Below are positions 9,161 to 16,091 of a DNA stretch of 40,292 nt, one piece after another (positions within the stretch are counted from its first letter, which is position 1; the number at the start of each line of letters is the position of its first letter). The stretch comes from a virus: positions 1 to 40,292 of the IMG/VR virus record IMGVR_UViG_3300049027_000112, one strand, 5' to 3'. A program made the position numbers and the translations under genes. The notes under the pieces were generated by a model. The model searched no databases, was not told where the DNA came from, and worked only from the letters and a program-made list of their open reading frames with translations.

Positions 9161-9367
9161 ATGCCGCACAGACATATGAATCATGAATACGGCCCTGGCA
9201 ACGTATATATGACGATCGTTACGACAATATTATTATTTATAGCCCGGTTTACTCTCAGCGATGGGGCAGCAATAGCAGCCATATTCGCAGGGGTTACAAC
9301 AGGAGCTTATAATTTATACAAGTTTTTTAAAGACCGTAAAACAAATCCCAATGCCAACAAAAGTTAG
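9161..9367 (+). CDS. Small membrane protein, holin candidate
   Basis: 68 residues with one strong membrane stretch (MTIVTTILLFIARFTL) and a second weaker hydrophobic part (AAIAAIFAGVTTGAYNLYKFF), ending in a charged tail KDRKTNPNANKS. Size, hydrophobic pattern and position at the start of the lysis genes fit a class II holin-like protein, but this is an inference. A homing endonuclease gene follows 6 bases after its stop. Confidence 0.55.
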   Translation: MPHRHMNHEYGPGNVYMTIVTTILLFIARFTLSDGAAIAAIFAGVTTGAYNLYKFFKDRKTNPNANKS

Positions 9368-9373
9368 CGCAGT

Positions 9374-10084
9374 ATGGATTGCAAAGAAGTTATAATATAT
9401 ACGCTTGCTCATCCCATTACAGATGAGGTTAGATATATTGGTAAGACATATCAGAGTCTTACTAAGCGGCTTGCCGATCACCATTTTTGCAAACACAATA
9501 AACATAAAACGAATTGGCTAAAAGGGCTAAAGCAAAAAGGGCTAACTGCAAAGATTGAAGTATTGGAAATTGTTTATAGCGATAACTGGGTAGATGAAGA
9601 GCGTTTTTACATTACGTATTTCAGGTTTTTAGGATTCAGGTTATTAAATATATGCGATGGTGGAGAGGGAATAACATTTACTCAGGAAATTAAAGATAAA
9701 ATATCAAAGTCGAATACGGGCAAAATTAGGAGCAGGGAAACGAAAGAAAGGCTGTCGCGCCTAAATAAAATCGGAGCCAACGGAACTAAGGGGCGGCCCC
9801 ATAGTGAAGAGCACAAACGGTATCTGTCGATAAAATTAAAAGGCCATGCGGTATCTGAAAGCACTAAACCTTTGATATCAGCCTCCCTATTTCATAAAAG
9901 GAAGGCGATTATCCAGTTGGATATGGATGGTAACATTTTAAAAGAATGGCCGTCAATAACACAGGCGTCAGAAATAACACAGGTAAGCAAAGGACATATA
10001 ATTAAATGTTGCAAGGAGAAAAAAGATGGAGAAGGATATATAGCGAAATCAGCAGGTGGATTTAAATGGAAATACAAAATATAA
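9374..10084 (+). CDS. GIY-YIG homing endonuclease with NUMOD DNA-binding modules
   Basis: 236 residues. The nuclease domain shows IIYTLAHP and RYIGKT (GIY and YIG positions), then LTKRLADH, and the catalytic Glu in DEERFYITYFR. NUMOD3-like repeats follow (FTQEIKDKISKSNTGK, GRPHSEEHKRYLS), then a NUMOD1-like end: IIQLDMDGNILKEWPS, ASEITQVSKGHI, GGFKWKY. All these modules are standard for phage homing endonucleases. The gene stands between two membrane-protein genes of the lysis region and ends 4 bases before the next start, so it likely inserted into an intergenic site. Confidence 0.88.
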   Translation: MDCKEVIIYTLAHPITDEVRYIGKTYQSLTKRLADHHFCKHNKHKTNWLKGLKQKGLTAKIEVLEIVYSDNWVDEERFYITYFRFLGFRLLNICDGGEGITFTQEIKDKISKSNTGKIRSRETKERLSRLNKIGANGTKGRPHSEEHKRYLSIKLKGHAVSESTKPLISASLFHKRKAIIQLDMDGNILKEWPSITQASEITQVSKGHIIKCCKEKKDGEGYIAKSAGGFKWKYKI

Positions 10085-10088
10085 TGAT

Positions 10089-10475
10089 ATGACATTCACG
10101 CTATACTTAACATGCTTTGGCGTTGCCCTTGTGGGCATGGCATTACAGACTGTACTTAAGATGAAATCCTTGCAGGACAAAGCCCGGGCGGCAAATGTAG
10201 AGTTTAAGCTCGGCCAATACTTCCAGCAGGACTGGTTATCAATAACGGCATCGGTATTGACTATTGTTATGTTCCTGCTGTTCCTGGATAACATTCTGAA
10301 ATGGAAGCCCGCAATTGTTGATTACATCAAGATCGGTTTTGCTTTTGTAGGATATACCGGCAGCGACATAGCCAGTAGATTGTTTGGAGTAGTCAATAAA
10401 AAGATCAACAATGTTATTGACGAAAAGACAAACATAGCTGATAACGTAAACGAGGCGCCTAAAACTCAGTTGTAA
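10089..10475 (+). CDS. Membrane protein of lysis region, holin-like
   Basis: 128 residues with the start taken at 10089, just after the endonuclease stop. Two or three membrane segments: near 1-18 (LYLTCFGVALVGMAL), near 52-68 (TASVLTIVMFLLFLD) and near 77-92 (IKIGFAFVGYTGS). A charged linker with LQDKARAANVEFKLG lies between. The C-terminus (KKINNVIDEKTNIADN) is soluble. Similar proteins lie in lysis regions of Bacteroidota prophages and could be holins, but no specific family can be proved. It overlaps the next gene by one base (TAATG). Confidence 0.6.
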   Translation: MTFTLYLTCFGVALVGMALQTVLKMKSLQDKARAANVEFKLGQYFQQDWLSITASVLTIVMFLLFLDNILKWKPAIVDYIKIGFAFVGYTGSDIASRLFGVVNKKINNVIDEKTNIADNVNEAPKTQL

Positions 10476-10780
10476 TGGACATACATATCCACGTTCACCA
10501 TCATAATCATGGTGACGAAAAAGTTTTGACAGAATTAAAATCTTTAACATCAAAAATTGAAATCATGGGTGAAAAACTCGATCAAATCAAAGAACAGTTG
10601 TCAGGCATCAACGATGCTACTAACAACATTGCCGCTGACCTGGAAAGATTGGCCGGCCAAATCAGTGGCGGGCTGTCAGCTGAGGAAGCAGATTCGGTAG
10701 TTGCTGATCTGAAGGCAACTACTGACAAGTTAAAGGCTATTGCGGATATCAATCCTGAAGCAACTGAGCCAACCGTTTAA
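10475..10780 (+). CDS. Small coiled-coil protein with His-rich N-terminus
   Basis: 101 residues, starting with a histidine-rich stretch (IHIHVHHHNHGD, residues 3-14) that could bind a metal ion, followed by a long amphipathic helix (LTELKSLTSKIEIMGEKLD to LERLAGQI) predicted as coiled coil. The end is acidic and Thr/Pro-rich. It belongs to the lysis operon and is followed by a strong terminator. The function is unknown. Confidence 0.6.
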   Translation: MDIHIHVHHHNHGDEKVLTELKSLTSKIEIMGEKLDQIKEQLSGINDATNNIAADLERLAGQISGGLSAEEADSVVADLKATTDKLKAIADINPEATEPTV

Positions 10781-10786
10781 TTAACA

Positions 10787-10828
10787 TATCCCCGGCATAA
10801 CGGGTAGAGGGAGCCGGGGATAATTTTA
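10787..10828 (+). terminator. Intrinsic terminator within lysis region
   Basis: TATCCCCGGC at 10787-10796 pairs perfectly with GCCGGGGATA at 10813-10822, followed by ATTTTACT. It separates the coiled-coil gene from the spanin-like gene and would set their transcript ratio. Confidence 0.7.
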
Positions 10829-10832
10829 CTAT

Positions 10833-11411
10833 ATGAATAGAATATTGCTCTTAACATCAATCCTATTTTTCAGTTCATGCATGACTGAGAGTAAGGTTAC
10901 CCGCTGGCTGAACGATCATCCTGCAGCAGCTGTTGGTTACTGCGCTGATCATTTCCCGCCAGACACAACAACCCAAATCGTAAAAGATACTATTGATACA
11001 AAAGCCTATGAGGCTGCTTATAAAGGCGTATCGAATTACGCGGATAGTCTTTTCAATCAGCTGAAAAGACAGCGAGAAACGTTTAACCCAACACTACAGC
11101 AACCTTGCCCACCAGCTGTCAACCTTGACTCATTACGTAAGGTTGTAGATTTTGAGATCAGGAAGCGACTCACACCATGTGTAGACAGTATTGAGAAGGT
11201 GGTCTATACAGTTGTTGATAAGGCTCGCGAAAAGCAGCTACAGGGGAAGATTGATGAAAAGGATATTACTATCAGCGCAAGGGATAAACGGATAAGCGAA
11301 TTGGAAGCGCAGGTAAAAGGGCTGAAGAAATGGCCATGGTTGTTTTGGGCAGTTATTGCCGGCGCAGGTTTGTACACATTATTCAAGTTCAGGTCAAAGT
11401 TAGGTATATAA
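10833..11411 (+). CDS. Lipoprotein with C-terminal membrane anchor, candidate unimolecular spanin
   Basis: 192 residues. The N-terminus carries a lipoprotein signal with lipobox LFFSSC (Cys16). The middle (about 50-165) is helical and charged with heptad-like spacing (REKQLQGKIDEKDITISARDK and ISELEAQVKGL), a coiled coil. Residues 167-185 (WPWLFWAVIAGAGLYTLF) form a membrane helix, followed by KFRSKLGI. An outer-membrane lipid anchor at one end and an inner-membrane helix at the other is the known topology of u-spanins such as T1 gp11, which fuse the two membranes at lysis. Position before an amidase gene fits. No sequence homology to known spanins was tested. Confidence 0.62.
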   Translation: MNRILLLTSILFFSSCMTESKVTRWLNDHPAAAVGYCADHFPPDTTTQIVKDTIDTKAYEAAYKGVSNYADSLFNQLKRQRETFNPTLQQPCPPAVNLDSLRKVVDFEIRKRLTPCVDSIEKVVYTVVDKAREKQLQGKIDEKDITISARDKRISELEAQVKGLKKWPWLFWAVIAGAGLYTLFKFRSKLGI

Positions 11412-11492
11412 AAAAGCCCACCGTTACACACCGGCAGGCCAGGAATAGTTAACACGAAACGCGCGAATTCAAATCTAACAAAAACAAATTAT

Positions 11493-11831
11493 ATGGCAAA
11501 CAAATCAGACAAGCCCCTTGCGCTAAAAACAATATTCGGCAGCCTTGCCGCAATTGTAATCTCATATATCCTGCTGGGTACATTCTCGCACCAGGTAGGC
11601 GGTAACTTCAAGAATGGCGTGTACGTGACTGTGTTCGTTATTCTGTCTTTATTGTTCATTGCAGCTTCGGTGTGGGCCTACTTAGTAGCTGACAGCGCCA
11701 CAAAGGATAATACAAGTAGAGGCTGTGTCATTGGACTGGCGTTAGCAATTATAATTTGGGCTGGTAGTTGGGTAGCTGGTAGTAATGAAGTAGTTAAGCC
11801 TGGTAGCCCACAGATGGAGGACGTACGGTGA
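11493..11831 (+). CDS. Small membrane protein (3 TM), lysis region
   Basis: 112 residues. Membrane segments lie near 13-30 (IFGSLAAIVISYILLG), 46-66 (VTVFVILSLLFIAASVWAYL) and 79-95 (VIGLALAIIIWAGSWV). A short soluble tail ends in GSPQMEDVR. It overlaps the next gene by 4 bases (GTGA). Possibly a holin or antiholin component; no family is recognised. Confidence 0.6.
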   Translation: MANKSDKPLALKTIFGSLAAIVISYILLGTFSHQVGGNFKNGVYVTVFVILSLLFIAASVWAYLVADSATKDNTSRGCVIGLALAIIIWAGSWVAGSNEVVKPGSPQMEDVR

Positions 11832-12250
11832 TCACCTACCTGATCAACCAGGTGGCACTGGCCGTATTCAATCTTATCAATAGCCGGCTCGATGCATACC
11901 GTATTCTGAAGCATAAGACAATCGCGCATGGCATCAATCTCAGTGCCTACGTATTGTTCGCCCTTATCCTTTATTACTTCAGCGTGAAGCCGGAATTTGC
12001 CTGGTCTCAATTTCCTTTTATCGATCTGGCTATTTATTTATTCGCGGCATTCACAAACCGGCAGTTCTCCTTTGATATTCCACTCAACCTACGGCGTGGA
12101 TTGGAATGGGATTATGTGTCACAAGATCGACCACCGAAGGCCTGGCTCGATAGGAGGGAGGTTGAAATTTTCGGTTATAACGGCCGGGCGCCTTTCGTGC
12201 TGTATGGTATTATCTGGCTCGTATGTCTAATCGTTAAATTCTTTTTATGA
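11828..12250 (+). CDS. Membrane-associated phage protein of lysis operon
   Basis: 140 residues with a GTG start inside the previous stop. Hydrophobic helices near 35-50 (INLSAYVLFALILYYF), 62-76 (FIDLAIYLFAAF) and 122-140 (VLYGIIWLVCLIVKFFL), with a conserved-looking soluble loop (FDIPLNLRRGLEWDYVSQDR, then PPKAWLDRREVEIFG). Proteins with this loop occur in Bacteroidota prophages next to amidases. The role is unknown. The gene is coupled to the amidase by an ATGA overlap. Confidence 0.6.
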   Translation: MITYLINQVALAVFNLINSRLDAYRILKHKTIAHGINLSAYVLFALILYYFSVKPEFAWSQFPFIDLAIYLFAAFTNRQFSFDIPLNLRRGLEWDYVSQDRPPKAWLDRREVEIFGYNGRAPFVLYGIIWLVCLIVKFFL

Positions 12251-12693
12251 GAACAATCGATCACATAGTACTTCACTGTACTGCAACCCCTCAGAATACA
12301 ACCGTGGAAAGTATACAGAAGTACTGGCGAACACCTCCACCAAATGGTAATGGCTGGAAGTCTCCGGGCTATCACCATATCATAAAAGCTGACGGTACTG
12401 TCGTGGATCTTCTGCCGATTGACCAGGTGAGCAATGGTGTTGGCGGCCATAATGCCCATAGTATTCACATCAGTTATATTGGTGGTGTTGATAAAAATGG
12501 TAAAGCGATCGACAACAGGACAGATGCGCAGAAGACCTCGCAGATTTCCCTGCTGAAAAAGTATCATGCGATGTTTCCGGCTGCGGTGATTTGTGGGCAC
12601 CGCGATTTTCCTGGCGTTACAAAAGAGTGCCCCTCATTTGATGTGGCTACTTGGTTAAAGGAGATTGATTTCTACGGTACCCAAAAAGTGTAA
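12247..12693 (+). CDS. N-acetylmuramoyl-L-alanine amidase (endolysin, T7 lysozyme-like)
   Basis: 148 residues, Amidase_2 fold. The zinc site is visible: His10 in IVLHCTAT, His118 in CGHRDFPG and Cys128 in KECPSFD; Lys126 and Tyr42 (GYHHII) match the catalytic Lys128 and Tyr46 of T7 lysozyme. It cleaves the amide bond between muramic acid and the stem peptide. There is no signal peptide, so it needs a holin for release. It is the last gene of the late operon and is followed by a terminator hairpin. Confidence 0.9.
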   Translation: MRTIDHIVLHCTATPQNTTVESIQKYWRTPPPNGNGWKSPGYHHIIKADGTVVDLLPIDQVSNGVGGHNAHSIHISYIGGVDKNGKAIDNRTDAQKTSQISLLKKYHAMFPAAVICGHRDFPGVTKECPSFDVATWLKEIDFYGTQKV

Positions 12694-12733
12694 CAGTACA
12701 TTTTCTCATAGACAGTTAGTTTTGGTTAAAGCG

Positions 12734-12757
12734 GCCCCTGTTTCTACAGAGGCTTTT
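12734..12757. terminator. Bidirectional terminator between convergent genes
   Basis: GCCCCTGT and ACAGAGGC (12734-12753) form a stem with one mismatch around TTCT, with TTTTAATT on the right. It sits between the amidase gene and the convergent minus-strand gene, so it can end both transcripts. Confidence 0.55.
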
Positions 12758-13007
12758 AATTATATAGTTCAGCTTTTTTCAATTCCAACATTTCTGACTT
12801 TACCCACGCTTCATAATCATGAATAGTCACGCCGGCCTGTGTGTCTCTTTTTACTTCAGAGTTCTTTCGTGTTTCCCAGTATGAATCAGCCAGTATAAGA
12901 GAGAGGCTATCTATTTCAGTAATAGTCTCCGGAAAAGCTGTAGGTTCCAGCTGATGGTTGTCACGAACATGCCCTCTTATCAATTGCTCTATTTTATTCT
13001 TCGTCAT
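12756..13007 (-). CDS. Unknown small protein (second gene of minus-strand pair)
   Basis: About 83 residues with the start set at the third Met (TKNKIEQLIRGHVRDN). It is helical and acidic, with PTAFPETITEIDSLSLILADSYWE and a C-terminal EAWVKSEMLELKKAELYN. The first codons overlap the end of the upstream gene at 12994, so the two are co-transcribed. No family is recognised. It lies at the border between late genes and the accessory region and may be a moron gene. Confidence 0.5.
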   Translation of the reverse strand: MTKNKIEQLIRGHVRDNHQLEPTAFPETITEIDSLSLILADSYWETRKNSEVKRDTQAGVTIHDYEAWVKSEMLELKKAELYN

Positions 13008-13311
13008 CTTCATACGCAAAATCTATTTCATCATCCAACGAATTGAAATCAGCCCTAAAACAAACCAGTACTGCATACAGTTGCTCCACTATTTGAATAT
13101 ATAATTTGCTTACTTTTTCTTGGCTGCTCCTGAAATACCATTTATACGGGACTGTATCAGGATTGTAAAGAAATTCTCCATTTTCAACGGGTAGTGTATA
13201 CCACACAGATGATATGGTATCCTTTTCCTTTTCAGCAGGAACATATTGGGCGGTAAATCCAATATGTTCTAATTCATGTTGTGATAATAGTAATTGATCT
13301 ATCTTTTCCAT
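12994..13311 (-). CDS. Unknown protein (first gene of minus-strand pair)
   Basis: About 105 residues, start chosen at EKIDQLLLSQHELEHIGF. It contains an aromatic beta-rich part (SVWYTLPVENGEFLYNPD, VPYKWYFRS) and a helix VSKLYIQIVEQLYAVLVCF, ending in an acidic tail DEIDFAYEDDEE. An upstream in-frame Met would add 16 mainly hydrophobic residues, which seem less likely as coding. It forms a two-gene operon with the next gene. Function unknown. Confidence 0.5.
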   Translation of the reverse strand: MEKIDQLLLSQHELEHIGFTAQYVPAEKEKDTISSVWYTLPVENGEFLYNPDTVPYKWYFRSSQEKVSKLYIQIVEQLYAVLVCFRADFNSLDDEIDFAYEDDEE

Positions 13312-13380
13312 TGCAGCATAGATAGGTAAATTTTCTGTCAGAAGAAACAGATAAAACACCTAAAAATATTCAGACTTAAT

Positions 13381-13412
13381 GTTTGGTAATACCAAACTTA
13401 TTTGTACTTTAG
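13381..13412 (+). promoter_or_regulatory. Promoter with 17-bp palindromic operator
   Basis: GTTTGGTAATACCAAAC at 13381-13397 is a perfect odd-length palindrome. TTTG at 13382-13385, 19 bases and then TACTTTAG at 13405-13412 resemble the Bacteroidota -33/-7 pattern (TTTG, TAnnTTTG). The palindrome covers the -33 box, so a dimeric repressor could block it. It would drive the 13477 gene. Confidence 0.5.
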
Positions 13413-13476
13413 TGGAGTCAACAGTTCTTTCACATAAAAACCCGGTAGGCTCCGGAATATAAATGCCACAAGACGT

Positions 13477-13695
13477 ATGTACGACTTAATTAAGTATCTG
13501 CTCGTAATGAGCAAAGAGTTCCCTGATGGTTTTACAATGTCGTTGCCTAATGGCCATCTTTTAACGGTTGATTGGATGTGGGGATGGGATATTGAAGATG
13601 TGCCCAACGGCATAAAGATTAAAGAAGCTTTCGGAATGAAGCTATCCGGTGAATTCGGAGAAACCATAATTACGGTCTACGTATCAAAAGGTTAA
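13477..13695 (+). CDS. Small unknown acidic protein, single-gene transcript
   Basis: 72 residues without signal or membrane segment: MSKEFPDGFTMSLPNG, LTVDWMWGWDIEDVPNG, then a helix and strand. It is bracketed by its own palindrome-covered promoter and a strong terminator, so it is expressed alone, typical of a moron or a control protein. An internal ATG (residue 11) could be an alternative start. No family is recognised. Confidence 0.5.
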   Translation: MYDLIKYLLVMSKEFPDGFTMSLPNGHLLTVDWMWGWDIEDVPNGIKIKEAFGMKLSGEFGETIITVYVSKG

Positions 13696-13702
13696 ACCGA
13701 AA

Positions 13703-13735
13703 GAGGGGGAGAAAATCCTCCCCCTTCTTTTTATA
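13703..13735 (+). terminator. Strong intrinsic terminator
   Basis: GGGGGAG at 13705-13711 and CTCCCCC at 13718-13724 form a GC stem with loop AAAATC, followed by TTCTTTTTA. It lies directly after the 13477 gene. Confidence 0.85.
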
Positions 13736-13743
13736 TACACAAG

Positions 13744-14265
13744 ATGGAAAATATTATTAAGGGTTTGCATTATCTAATAGATATGCCCGAGGAAAAAGTA
13801 GACGAAATGGAGCGTATAGCATTAGTGCTATGGCAGAATTTTTATTTAAAATTTAAAGTTTTAGAATATGATCAGAGTAAGGTTATCATTAAGGTAACTC
13901 AGGAAAAGGCTGCGCCTGATTACCCAGGAATTAACGCTTTTTCCAATCATGAATTGATAAATATTGTCCATAAGGAATTTGATAAGTTTTTTTTGGGAGG
14001 AACTGTTTTAGCACATCCTTTTCCATTTATATCCAATCCTGTATCGGACGTTAATTATAAATGGATTGAGGGGCAAATGCTCACTACTGGTACCAGATTA
14101 AAGGATATTGCAGCTGATACTGGTTTGAATAAGTCCTATTTATCAAATTTAATTAATGGAAAGGATCCTTTATCTGATATGGCGAAAGCTATGTTTTATT
14201 ACTATTTTCTTTCTAAAGGAGATAAGATTGGGAATGGTCATATGAGACAAAAAAAAGATGATTAG
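13744..14265 (+). CDS. Protein with C-terminal XRE-like helix-turn-helix
   Basis: 173 residues. The first 110 residues are of unknown fold (LIDMPEEKVDEMERIALVLW, later VLAHPFPFISN). Residues 112-160 form a helix-turn-helix: TGTRLKDIAADTGLNKSYLS, then NLINGKDPLSDMAKAMFYYY. A DNA-binding control role is likely. It is AT-rich and is followed by a strong terminator. It could regulate the accessory genes or another phage (superinfection control). Confidence 0.62.
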   Translation: MENIIKGLHYLIDMPEEKVDEMERIALVLWQNFYLKFKVLEYDQSKVIIKVTQEKAAPDYPGINAFSNHELINIVHKEFDKFFLGGTVLAHPFPFISNPVSDVNYKWIEGQMLTTGTRLKDIAADTGLNKSYLSNLINGKDPLSDMAKAMFYYYFLSKGDKIGNGHMRQKKDD

Positions 14266-14336
14266 TAGTTTATTCATTCGCCATGATTAATGTCGCTTAT
14301 ATTTGATTAACGCTCATTCCCCTCTGAATGTGGGTG

Positions 14337-14368
14337 ATCCCGCTGGTTTTCAATCAGCGGGATTTTTT
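14337..14368 (+). terminator. Strong intrinsic terminator
   Basis: ATCCCGCTG at 14337-14345 pairs perfectly with CAGCGGGAT at 14355-14363, followed by TTTTT. It closes the helix-turn-helix gene transcript. Confidence 0.88.
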
Positions 14369-14416
14369 ATTTGCATGGTGTAATTTTTGTTTAAATTTCA
14401 TTGGAGGGATTGCGTT

Positions 14417-14662
14417 ATGGAGGGATGGGAAATTATTCAGAACTGCGAGTTGTCGCCCGGAACAGGTGCCTTTGGTAAACGAAAATTCATTTCTGAAATT
14501 GAGCACTGCCGTACTTACTTACATTTAGCTGAATTCCATTCACGCAACCAAGGCGCTTGGGTGACCGATAATATCCGTCTCGTTAACAAGAATCATACAT
14601 CCTTTTGGATGCTTACAAAAATTGATTTTGATGCACCTGTTAATTTTGTCCGGGTGCAATAA
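14417..14662 (+). CDS. Small unknown protein upstream of Ku
   Basis: About 81 residues. The start at 14417 is preceded by GGAGGG nine bases upstream, a good ribosome site for this genome. Text includes IIQNCELSPGTGAFGKRKFI, then HLAEFHSRNQGAWVTDNIRL and NHTSFWMLTKIDFDAPV. No family is recognised. It lies 19 bases before the Ku start and is probably co-transcribed. Confidence 0.5.
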   Translation: MEGWEIIQNCELSPGTGAFGKRKFISEIEHCRTYLHLAEFHSRNQGAWVTDNIRLVNKNHTSFWMLTKIDFDAPVNFVRVQ

Positions 14663-14681
14663 ACTTTAAAATTGATTCAAA

Positions 14682-15452
14682 ATGAGATCAATGTGGAAGG
14701 GGTCGATCGGATTCGGCTTGGTTAATATTCCAGTGCACATGTATACCGCGACTGAAGAAAGTAACATTTCGTTTTCACAATATGATAAAAAGGACCATGC
14801 GAAAGTCAGGTACAAAAAGGTAAACGAAAACACTGGAAAGGAATTGAGCCAGGAAGATATTGTACGCGGCTATGATCTGCATGGTAACATAGTGATCGTG
14901 GAAGAATCAGATTTTGCTAAGGCGATGCCTGAAAAGTTGGATCATTTGGAGATCTTACAATTTGTGGATGAAAAGGAAATCGATGCGGTTTACTACGAAA
15001 AACCCTATTATCTCGAACCTGATAAGGTTGGGCTGAAGGCATATGCTTTACTCAGAGACGCCCTTACCATCGAGGGTAAAGTTGGATTGGGATTATTGGT
15101 ATATCATAATAAAGAATGGCTGTGCTTAATAAAAACAATGAGGAAGGTATTGGTTATGCATCGCCTTCGTTTCTCTGATGAGATCCGAAGCGAAAAAGGG
15201 CTGCAGATACCAGATATCGAAGTTAAGAAGGACGAGCTAAAAATGGCCAGCATGCTTGTCGCTCAGTTAACCAAGCCATTTAAGCCAGAGGAATACAAAG
15301 ATACTTACAGTGAGAAGTTGATGGGAGTAATAGAGGCGAAAGCGAAAGGAAAGGCGCCTAAGACCATGAAAGTAGTTCATAACGCAACCACGACAGACCT
15401 CATGGACAAACTGAAAGCCAGTCTCAAATCAAAAACAAAAAAGGCATCTTAA
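14682..15452 (+). CDS. ku: Bacterial-type Ku DNA end-binding protein
   Basis: 256 residues matching prokaryotic Ku along the length: start MRSMWKGSIGFGLVNIPVHM, then VRYKKVNENTGKEL, then IVIVEESDF, the core bridge VYYEKPYYLEPD and LRDALTIEGKVGLGLLVYHN (family: Y.e.pYyL.Pd, YalLr.AL...g.vgia). The C-terminus is a short basic tail (KASLKSKTKKAS). Ku dimers ring DNA ends and recruit ligase for non-homologous end joining. No ligase D lies in the window, so a host ligase would be needed. Phage Ku is known from mycobacteriophages Corndog and Omega, where it helps to join genome ends. Confidence 0.93.
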   Translation: MRSMWKGSIGFGLVNIPVHMYTATEESNISFSQYDKKDHAKVRYKKVNENTGKELSQEDIVRGYDLHGNIVIVEESDFAKAMPEKLDHLEILQFVDEKEIDAVYYEKPYYLEPDKVGLKAYALLRDALTIEGKVGLGLLVYHNKEWLCLIKTMRKVLVMHRLRFSDEIRSEKGLQIPDIEVKKDELKMASMLVAQLTKPFKPEEYKDTYSEKLMGVIEAKAKGKAPKTMKVVHNATTTDLMDKLKASLKSKTKKAS

Positions 15453-15545
15453 GAGGATGGTTGGCCAGACTTATTTCGGTCCTTCAAATCCCACACTGAC
15501 ACCCGTACAGACTTAAATCGCTGGTTGCAAATTTCGGAAATTCTA

Positions 15546-15806
15546 TTATTTGAAATCCTTAAAGAACTCGGCTGGGGAAATGTCGAGGGCATGAAGTGTC
15601 TTAAACAGACTTAAAACTTTCATATTGCTGCCAACTTCATACCGGGCATATTGGGCAGGAGGGAGGTCTTTTTCATAGGCCAAGTCTAATGCCGCAGAAT
15701 AGCCGGCGCCTTTCCTGACTTCTTTTAGTCGGGCGCCAATTTTTTTGATAAATTTTTGCTGATCTTCTAATGTTAATGCCTTTCTATTTACTTTTTTACC
15801 TGCCAT
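15546..15806 (-). CDS. XRE-family helix-turn-helix regulator
   Basis: 86 residues with the start at the ATG giving MAGKKVNRKAL; an upstream GTG is possible. Residues about 20-75 form the fold: IGARLKEVRKGAGYS, DLAYEKDLPPAQYARYEVGSN, KVLSLFKTLHALDISPAEFF. It faces a region with the palindrome ATCTACT-TTAG-AGTAGAT and a copy of the half site, its probable operators. Likely an autoregulated repressor. It converges on the Ku gene. Confidence 0.72.
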   Translation of the reverse strand: MAGKKVNRKALTLEDQQKFIKKIGARLKEVRKGAGYSAALDLAYEKDLPPAQYARYEVGSNMKVLSLFKTLHALDISPAEFFKDFK

Positions 15807-15827
15807 AAGTGGCACAAGGTGAATATA

Positions 15828-15875
15828 ATCTACTTTACAGGCAAGTACATTAGAGTGATCTACTTTAGAGTAGAT
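15828..15875. promoter_or_regulatory. Operator: repeated ATCTACTTTA with palindrome
   Basis: ATCTACTTTA occurs at 15828-15837 and again at 15858-15867 (30-base spacing), and the second copy is part of a palindrome (15858-15875). To the right, TTATTTGTATCTTAG resembles the -7 region of the promoter at 13405. Together this looks like a divergent control region for the XRE gene on the left and a short transcript on the right. Confidence 0.5.
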
Positions 15876-15900
15876 TTTATTTGTATCTTAGGTTTTTCAT

Positions 15901-15936
15901 AGGATAAGGTTTAATGGTTAATGGTATTTGATTAGT
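15901..15936 (+). repeat. 36-bp direct repeat, copy A (before terminator)
   Basis: The 36-base sequence starting AGGATAAGGTTTAATGG matches 24671-24706 with two adjacent mismatches. It contains iterated GGTTAAT-like units. In both places a strong terminator follows within a few bases. No gene follows here, so this is a short transcript end or a DNA-binding site. Function unknown. Confidence 0.7.
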
Positions 15937-15940
15937 ACAG

Positions 15941-15963
15941 CCTCCCCCTCGGGAGGTTTTTTA
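15941..15963 (+). terminator. Intrinsic terminator after repeat copy A
   Basis: CCTCCC at 15941-15946 and GGGAGG at 15951-15956 form a stem, followed by TTTTTT. It stands 4 bases after the 36-bp repeat. Confidence 0.8.
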
Positions 15964-16019
15964 AATTATTAAGTATGACCCTGCCTATCCCAAATATGCA
16001 GGATCTTACTAAGATCGAA

Positions 16020-16047
16020 AGCCCTGGTTTCTGTCCAGGGCTTTTTT
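16020..16047 (+). terminator. Intrinsic terminator in attP region
   Basis: AGCCCTGG at 16020-16027 pairs with CCAGGGCT at 16035-16042, followed by a run of T. Together with the terminator at 15941 it insulates the attP and integrase region from leftward genes. Confidence 0.82.
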
Positions 16048-16091
16048 ATGTAATGAAAGTTTTAAAGAAGTTTTTAAACGTCCGGAGAAAA

